Below, one piece after another: positions 22,042-26,695 of a stretch of DNA of 26,695 nt. A model generated the notes under the pieces. It had not been told where the DNA came from, made no database searches, and saw only the letters and a list, made by a program, of their open reading frames with translations. Origin of the DNA: Nanogingivalis sp963545035 (GTDB lineage: Bacteria > Patescibacteriota > Saccharimonadia > Saccharimonadales > Saccharimonadaceae); NCBI GenBank assembly GCA_963545035.1, contig CAUUHU010000005.1, positions 1-26,695 of the forward strand. Reading direction: 5' to 3'. Within the stretch, counting starts at the first letter, position 1. Every line of letters begins with the position of its first letter. The translations under genes and the position numbers were made by a program.

Positions 22042-22279
22042 AGATTATAGCGATCATGGCCGTGAAGTTCGAGAATATATTGAGGATTTCGAAAGGCAAA
22101 CGGGCTTAAAAGTTGAAGTTATGGACCCTGATTCTGGCAAAAATGAGTTTTTCTTGCGAGCTTATGATGTAGTTGAGTATCCAACAATTTTAGCGATTAC
22201 AGATGAAGGCCGCTTGTTGCAACAGTGGCGAGGCAAACCACTCCCACTTTTTGATGAAGTTGCATATTACGCACGCTAA
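22019..22279 (+). CDS. Thioredoxin-fold protein without catalytic cysteines
   Basis: An 86-aa protein starting MRIVVVYKDYSDHGREV. The pattern of strand, helix, strand, then YPTILAITDEGRLLQQWRG (the cis-Pro region and following hairpin) is that of a minimal thioredoxin/glutaredoxin fold. Where CxxC would stand it reads DYSDHG, and there is no Cys at all, so it cannot be a normal dithiol oxidoreductase. The ATG at 22019 is preferred to the GTG at 22013 because AGAGG lies 5 nt before it. It overlaps nrdR by 23 nt and ends in the operon terminator. The conserved placement with ftsZ-nrdR suggests a housekeeping role, but that is inference. Confidence 0.65.
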   Translation: MRIVVVYKDYSDHGREVREYIEDFERQTGLKVEVMDPDSGKNEFFLRAYDVVEYPTILAITDEGRLLQQWRGKPLPLFDEVAYYAR

Positions 22280-22302
22280 GTTTGAAGCTTGGCGTGTTTT
22301 TT
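22272..22302 (+). terminator. Terminator of the ftsAZ-nrdR unit
   Basis: CACGCTAAG (22272-22280) pairs with CTTGGCGTG (22288-22296, one G-U), followed by T6. The stop codon of the thioredoxin-fold gene lies in the 5' arm. Confidence 0.85.
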
Positions 22303-22305
22303 GTG

Positions 22306-22334
22306 TTGACAACATTCTCATTTAGATGTATACT
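22306..22334 (+). promoter_or_regulatory. tracrRNA promoter
   Basis: TTGACA (22306-22311), 17-nt spacer, TATACT (22329-22334). The predicted RNA start is near 22341. No ORF follows within the transcript. Confidence 0.8.
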
Positions 22335-22340
22335 TGTAGG

Positions 22341-22507
22341 TACAGTCCCTTAAGTAAGGATTGTATCATATTCTAAATCGTTAGGTTTCTATAATAATCT
22401 TAGCAACTAAGGGCGGTAGTTTCGTACTATGCAGCTACGGTTGAGAGTTCTATTATTGAACCTAAGGCAAAGCTCTAATCCATCCTCAAAGGGTGGATTA
22501 TCTTTAT
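22341..22507 (+). ncRNA. Putative tracrRNA of the type II-C system
   Basis: A non-coding interval of about 165 nt with its own promoter and a terminator, directly upstream of cas9. The segment CTTAGCAAC (22399-22407) followed by TAAGGGCGG parallels the Neisseria meningitidis tracrRNA, where GCTACAA is followed by TAAGGCCG at the end of the anti-repeat. I therefore place the anti-repeat at about 22372-22407. Downstream are a GTAGT/ACTAT hairpin (22416-22430), a GTTC/GAAC hairpin (22447-22461), and the terminator stem. TTAGGTT (22381-22387) is also complementary to AACCTAA (22459-22465), a competing fold when crRNA is absent. The 5' part has an 8-bp hairpin (TACAGTCC / GGATTGTA, 22341-22365). 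The repeat itself is outside the window, so pairing is not verified. Confidence 0.72.
22476..22507 (+). terminator. tracrRNA terminator
   Basis: TAATCCATCC (22476-22485) pairs with GGGTGGATTA (22491-22500, one G-U), loop TCAAA, then a T-rich tail. The -35 box of cas9 begins in this tail. Confidence 0.85.
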
Positions 22508-22508
22508 A

Positions 22509-22537
22509 TTGAATAAAAAAACTTATTATCTTATAAT
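22509..22537 (+). promoter_or_regulatory. cas9 promoter (leaderless)
   Basis: TTGAAT (22509-22514), 17-nt spacer, TATAAT (22532-22537), then 6 nt to the ATG at 22544. The predicted transcription start coincides with the start codon; there is no Shine-Dalgarno beyond a chance AGGG. Confidence 0.72.
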
Positions 22538-22543
22538 AGGGTT

Positions 22544-25500
22544 ATGAAATACTCAATAGGTTTAGATATAGGTACGACCTCAATTGGTTGGGCTATAGTC
22601 GATGAAGACAATAAAAGAATCGAAAAAGTTGGTGTTCGGATTTTCGAAAAACCAGAAAATCCAAAAGATGGTAAAAGTCTATCTGAAACTCGTCGGACGG
22701 CTCGTTCGACAAGAAGAAGATTGAAGCGCCGCCGTCAGCGACTGAATTTTATTAAAAAATTCTTCAGAGACAATAATCTATTAACTAAAGAACAAATTGA
22801 AGAGCTTTTAAAACCGGAAAGTAAACTTGATCCATATAAAATTCGAGAAAAGGCGTTAAGTGAGAAGATTTCAAATGAGGAACTCTTTATTGGTCTGTAT
22901 CATATTGCAAAACGTCGTGGATATAAAAGTAATCGAAAATCTGCTGAAGAAAAGGATAAAGAGGGTTCAAAAGTTCTTTCGGCAATTTCAAAAAATGAGA
23001 AGCTGCTTAAAGAATATAAAACTGTTGCTAGTGCACTAAATTCGAACGAAAAATTTATAGCTCATAAAAGAAATAAAGCTGAAGATTATAGTAATTCTTT
23101 TGTACGAGCGAATTTTGAAGATGAAGCGGGACTTATCTTAAAAACTCAAAAAGAATTTGGTTTAAGTCTTTCGGATGAAAAGATTGATTTTCTACTTTTT
23201 GGAAATGAAAACGAAGGTAACTTTAACGGAATTTTTTCACAACGTCCATTTATGACTAGCGAGTTAATTATGAAAATGCGCGGAAAGTGTAGTCTTGAGA
23301 AATCTGAATTTCGTGCACCGAAAGCGAGCTATAGTTTTGAGATGTTTCGTTTGGCGGAAAATCTGGCGCACTTAAGGGTTATAATAAATAACAAGGAACG
23401 CAGCCTAACGGAAGAAGAAATTTCAAAAGTTATTGAAAAAGCTAAAGATATTAAAGTACTAAAATATCAGCATATTCGTGAAGTTTTGGGCTATAAAAAA
23501 GATGAAAACTTTAATTTTCCGGTGAATATGATTCGCGGCGAGATTAAAAAAGATAGTAAAAATAATGGTGAAGAAAATAAATTTGGTGAACTTTCTTTTT
23601 ATCATAAGGTTAAGACTGCTCTTTCAAACACTCCAGAAGATTGGCAAAAAGTTTGCAATAATAACCATAAAATACTGGATGAACTTGGCGAAATTCTTTC
23701 ATGTAATAAGGATGATGAAAATTTACGGAAAGAGATTTCGAAACTTGGGTTAAGTAAAGATGCTGTTGAAACATTGATGATAATTAATGTTAGTGGTTTT
23801 GGACACTTATCATTTAAAGCGCTTAGAAAAATCTTACCATTCTTATTGAAAGGCGACATCTATTCTGATGCATTGAAAAATGCAGGTTATGATGTAAAAC
23901 AACAGCTTTCTGGGGATAAAAACAAGCTTCCACCACTTTCGAAAGAAGACTCATCCCAAATCACAAACCCTGTTGTTAAACGAGCAGTTTCGCAGACTAT
24001 TAAGGTTGTAAACGCAATTATCAGAGAATATGGTGCACCGTACCAAATTAAAATTGAAGCTGCTGGTGATTTAGCTAAAAATTTCAAAGAACGTAAAAAA
24101 ATTAAAAAAGCCCAAGATGAAAATGCTAGTTATAATGAAAGTATTAAAGAGCGACTTAAGAATGAGTTTAATGTTCCTTTACCAACAGGTTTACAAATTA
24201 CTAAGTTTAAGCTTTATGAACAACAAAACGGAAAATGCGCTTATTCTGGAAAAAGGCTTGTTCTAGAAAATCTATTTTCTAACGAGCATTATGCCGAAAT
24301 TGATCATATCATTCCATTCTCTCGTTGTGGAAATGATAGCTTAATGAATAAAGTTTTAGTCTTAACTGAAGAAAACCGCCAAAAGGGTAACTTAACACCT
24401 TTCGAAGCTTGGGGTGCTGATGAAAGCCGATGGGTTGAATATGAAGCGCGTATAAACTCAATGAACCTTCCTTTTCGAAAGAAAGGACGATTGCTTGCAA
24501 AAGTTCCACCAAAAGAAGACTGGAATAGTCGTGCATTAAATGATACACGATATATTTCAAAATTCTTGAGTCAATATCTTCGTAAAAATTTAAAATTTGC
24601 TAAATTTGACAACGAAAACCCAGTTCAGCGAGTAATAGTGCCAAATGGTTCAATAACCTCTTATCTACGCCGTGTTTGGCGTGTAGGATCGAAGAATCGT
24701 GAAGAGAACAACCTGCATCATGCTACGGATGCCTGCGTGATCGCTGCAATCGATCAAAATGTTATTCAAAAAATTTCACGCCTGAACAAATATTTTGAAC
24801 TCTTTAAATATTCGGCAGAAGACGAAGTTATCGATAAGATAACGGGCGAGATTTTTAGCCGTGCGGATTTTGAACAGACTTTCGAGGATATTGAACCATG
24901 GAAAGATTTCGGGAAAGAGGTTCGAAAAAGGACCGCTCATTACGAATCACCAATTGAACTTCATAATGAACTAATTGGTCTCGAGAATTATGATGAAGAT
25001 TTTCGAAATAAAACAACACCTATTTTCGTTTCAAGAATGCCAAAACGCTCAGGAAAGGGCAACATTAATAAAGAAACGATTCGTTCACCAAAAATTGTTG
25101 AAGGCTATGTAGATTCGAAAGAAAAGCCAGTTATAGCACGAAAACAACGAGTCCGATTAACAAGCGTAGATTTAAAAACGCTCTACGATTCGCCAGTTCG
25201 CGAAACAGATCCAGCTCTATATGAGATCCTAAAAGCACGATTAAATGAGTTTGATAATAAACCAGAAAAAGCTTTTGGCGACCCAAGTAACCCAGTTTAT
25301 AAGCCAACAAAAAATGGCGGTCAGGGTAATATTGTGCGTTCAATTAAGGTTTATGATACACAAAATTCAAAAAGCGGTTTCTTAATTAATAAAGGTAAAG
25401 CTTTTGTTAATAACGGCGATACAATTCGGCTGGATGTGTTCAAACGTAAAAATTACAAAGGTGAGTTTGAATACTACTTTTCGCCAATTTATGTGCATCT

Positions 25501-25849
25501 GTTGAATGCTAAAAAGGTTGAAATTTTGCCAACGCCAAATGGTCGAAGTTCGGCAGAAAAAGCTGATTTCAATAAAATTCGTGATAAAAACGGTAAGATT
25601 TTTGCGACTGAAGAAAATGGATTTGTTAAGCAATTTTCGTTGTATTCAAATGATTACGTGCGAGTTTATGCAGGAAATAAGATTGTTGAGGGTTATTATG
25701 TTGGCTATGATATAGATAGCGGTAGAATATCTTTAATAGGCCACGATAAAGCAGATAAAAAGAATATCGACAGGGTTTCTGGTGGTACGATAACTTCAAT
25801 TGAACGCTACGATATCTCTATTCTTGGCGACAACTATAGGTGGATTTAA
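22544..25849 (+). CDS. cas9: CRISPR-associated endonuclease Cas9, type II-C
   Basis: An 1101-aa RNA-guided DNA nuclease that cuts target DNA with RuvC and HNH sites under a crRNA:tracrRNA guide. RuvC-I is GLDIGTTSIGWAI with D8. The arginine-rich bridge helix is near 50-70 (RRTARSTRRRLKRRRQRL). RuvC-II is IKIEAAGDL with E505. HNH is EIDHIIPFS with D587 and H588, and N611 in EENRQK. RuvC-III is HHATDA with H725, H726 and D729. All catalytic residues are therefore present. The length and the compact recognition lobe fit subtype II-C (about 1000-1100 aa; N. meningitidis Cas9 is 1082). The C-terminal PAM-interacting region (about 880-1101) ends in SIERYDISILGDNYRWI. TTCGAA content resembles the flanking genes, so no recent transfer is evident. 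The stop overlaps cas1 by one base (TAATG). Confidence 0.97.
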   Translation: MKYSIGLDIGTTSIGWAIVDEDNKRIEKVGVRIFEKPENPKDGKSLSETRRTARSTRRRLKRRRQRLNFIKKFFRDNNLLTKEQIEELLKPESKLDPYKIREKALSEKISNEELFIGLYHIAKRRGYKSNRKSAEEKDKEGSKVLSAISKNEKLLKEYKTVASALNSNEKFIAHKRNKAEDYSNSFVRANFEDEAGLILKTQKEFGLSLSDEKIDFLLFGNENEGNFNGIFSQRPFMTSELIMKMRGKCSLEKSEFRAPKASYSFEMFRLAENLAHLRVIINNKERSLTEEEISKVIEKAKDIKVLKYQHIREVLGYKKDENFNFPVNMIRGEIKKDSKNNGEENKFGELSFYHKVKTALSNTPEDWQKVCNNNHKILDELGEILSCNKDDENLRKEISKLGLSKDAVETLMIINVSGFGHLSFKALRKILPFLLKGDIYSDALKNAGYDVKQQLSGDKNKLPPLSKEDSSQITNPVVKRAVSQTIKVVNAIIREYGAPYQIKIEAAGDLAKNFKERKKIKKAQDENASYNESIKERLKNEFNVPLPTGLQITKFKLYEQQNGKCAYSGKRLVLENLFSNEHYAEIDHIIPFSRCGNDSLMNKVLVLTEENRQKGNLTPFEAWGADESRWVEYEARINSMNLPFRKKGRLLAKVPPKEDWNSRALNDTRYISKFLSQYLRKNLKFAKFDNENPVQRVIVPNGSITSYLRRVWRVGSKNREENNLHHATDACVIAAIDQNVIQKISRLNKYFELFKYSAEDEVIDKITGEIFSRADFEQTFEDIEPWKDFGKEVRKRTAHYESPIELHNELIGLENYDEDFRNKTTPIFVSRMPKRSGKGNINKETIRSPKIVEGYVDSKEKPVIARKQRVRLTSVDLKTLYDSPVRETDPALYEILKARLNEFDNKPEKAFGDPSNPVYKPTKNGGQGNIVRSIKVYDTQNSKSGFLINKGKAFVNNGDTIRLDVFKRKNYKGEFEYYFSPIYVHLLNAKKVEILPTPNGRSSAEKADFNKIRDKNGKIFATEENGFVKQFSLYSNDYVRVYAGNKIVEGYYVGYDIDSGRISLIGHDKADKKNIDRVSGGTITSIERYDISILGDNYRWI

Positions 25850-26695
25850 TGGCCTGGCGCATTATTTCTATCGAAAATCCCGCTCGACTAAGTGTTAAAA
25901 ATAATCAACTCTTAATTTCGCAAGAAGAAGACGTTTCGATTCCGATTGAAGATATTGACTCGTTAATAATTGATAATTACGGCATAAATTTAACTACAAA
26001 TCTATTGAATGAGCTCTCTTCTCAAACAGTAAGTGTTGTGATCTGTGATCGGAAACATCTTCCTGCAACCGTAGTTTTGCCGTATTCTCAGCATTCGCGG
26101 CAAGCTAAAGCATCTCGTCGGCAAATTGAGATGAAAATTCCACTCAAAAAGCAGATTTGGCAGAATAATATTGTTCGAAAAATTTCTAATCAGGCTGATG
26201 TCTTGAAATATTTTGGCTTGAATGATAATTATCTTCGAAAATGTGCTAGCGAAGTTAAGTCTGGAGATTCCACCAATCGCGAGTCTCTGGCTGCGCGTGA
26301 CTACTTTTCGCAACTCCTCGATGACGCAACTCGCCGCCAGCCGATGTGGTATAATTCAGCATTAAATTATAGCTATGCGCTTGTCCGCACGGGGCTGGCG
26401 CGACATTTAGCGGCTCGCGGGTTGGTAGTTTCGCAGGGTATTTTTCATCACAATGAACTCAATAGCTTCAACTTAGCGGACGATCTAATTGAGGCGTATC
26501 GTCCGCTAATTGACCTATTCGTGCTTAAAAGATTTGGTTTTCGCGGGTTTGAAAAAGAAGATTCGGCCCTTTCGAAAGAAGAACGTCGAATCCTGCTCGA
26601 GGTTCTGGAATTTCGAGTCAAGATTAAGGGCAAAAAATTTGCAATTAAAAATGCAATCGAGATTACAGTTGAAAGTTTTATTGATTGTATCTTGA
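25849..26695 (+). CDS. cas1: CRISPR integrase Cas1 (type II), 3' end cut by the window
   Basis: The frame is open from the ATG at 25849 to the window end (282 codons, of about 290-300 expected). Cas1 with Cas2 inserts new spacers into the array. Begins MAWRIISIENPARLSVKNNQ, the usual Cas1 beta-strand start. Metal-binding residues are E145 (NRESLAARDYF), H200 (GIFHHNELNSF) and E215 (FNLADDLIEAYRP), the E-H-E pattern of type II Cas1. The start overlaps the cas9 stop, so translation is probably coupled; no separate Shine-Dalgarno is evident. cas2 and the repeat array should follow to the right. Confidence 0.95.
   Translation, partial: MAWRIISIENPARLSVKNNQLLISQEEDVSIPIEDIDSLIIDNYGINLTTNLLNELSSQTVSVVICDRKHLPATVVLPYSQHSRQAKASRRQIEMKIPLKKQIWQNNIVRKISNQADVLKYFGLNDNYLRKCASEVKSGDSTNRESLAARDYFSQLLDDATRRQPMWYNSALNYSYALVRTGLARHLAARGLVVSQGIFHHNELNSFNLADDLIEAYRPLIDLFVLKRFGFRGFEKEDSALSKEERRILLEVLEFRVKIKGKKFAIKNAIEITVESFIDCIL

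Noticed and set aside
22280..22543. CRISPR repeat array upstream of cas9
   Set aside because: No repeated units of 24-48 bp are present; the interval holds one structured RNA with its own promoter and terminator.
22280..22543. Known riboswitch upstream of cas9
   Set aside because: A terminator and then a separate leaderless promoter stand between this RNA and cas9, and the sequence matches no riboswitch core I know.
22544..25849. Recent horizontal transfer of cas9
   Set aside because: Codon style and TTCGAA density look like the neighbouring housekeeping genes, and no insertion sequence, tRNA junction or direct repeats flank it within the window.
26002..26633. Minus-strand open frames inside cas1
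   Set aside because: The plus-strand frame encodes an intact Cas1 with E145, H200 and E215; the opposite frames have no recognisable content.
1..26695. Alternative genetic code (TGA = Gly) as in Gracilibacteria/Absconditabacteria
   Set aside because: All recognisable proteins are full length under the standard code with no internal TGA, and one gene ends in TGA.

Overview
The window is AT-rich, densely packed bacterial chromosome and reads under the standard code. The proteins are short versions of universal families (IF-2 of 595 aa, NrdR without its zinc ribbon, a minimal adenylate kinase). Several small proteins are of types common in Candidate Phyla Radiation bacteria (a KGG protein, a DUF5663-like protein). 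Together with a type II-C CRISPR locus this suggests an ultra-small CPR bacterium, most likely Saccharibacteria (TM7). That placement is inference from gene content and style; no 16S rRNA is in the window.

Layout. 1-2.7 kb: a minus-strand gene with an ADP-ribosyltransferase-like HGT motif, a plus-strand KGG stress protein behind a perfect sigma-70 promoter, and a minus-strand ROK kinase / zinc metallopeptidase pair. 2.8-6.6 kb: a small unknown ORF, then ribosomal protein S1, IF-2 and a DUF5663-like protein. 6.6-8.1 kb: minus-strand def-fmt, the formyl-methionine cycle. 8.2-9.8 kb: accessory genes, namely a half-size M16-like metallopeptidase and two small unknown genes. 9.8-14.8 kb: priA (minus), then a winged-helix protein, recJ and a GT4 glycosyltransferase. 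14.9-16.5 kb: rpsU, yqeY, a small minus-strand gene with a long structured leader, and a frameshifted gene remnant. 16.5-19.0 kb: adk-map-CDF transporter, then tRNA-Thr and tRNA-Tyr. 19.1-22.3 kb: ftsA-ftsZ-nrdR-thioredoxin-fold, the division genes coupled to a degenerate NrdR. 22.3-26.7 kb: a type II-C CRISPR locus made of a tracrRNA-like RNA with its own promoter and terminator, a complete cas9 (1101 aa), and cas1 running off the right edge. The array and cas2 are not in the window and should lie to the right.

Expression signals are unusually legible. Many genes carry sigma-70 promoters with a 17-nt spacer. One group (adk, the DUF5663-like gene, the KGG gene) has the extended -10 block TTGTGCTAtAAT followed by a leader with a Shine-Dalgarno sequence. 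Another group (cas9, ftsA, the ROK kinase, the ART-like gene, def, priA, nearly rpsU) has its -10 box only 6-10 nt before the start codon and no Shine-Dalgarno, so leaderless transcripts are predicted. The palindrome TTCGAA is heavily over-represented throughout, including inside cas9.

The most useful leads are the tracrRNA, from which the start of the unseen CRISPR repeat can be predicted, the leaderless-promoter pattern, the cysteine-free NrdR, the M16-like mini-protease, and the structured leader and gene remnant at 16.1-16.45 kb.
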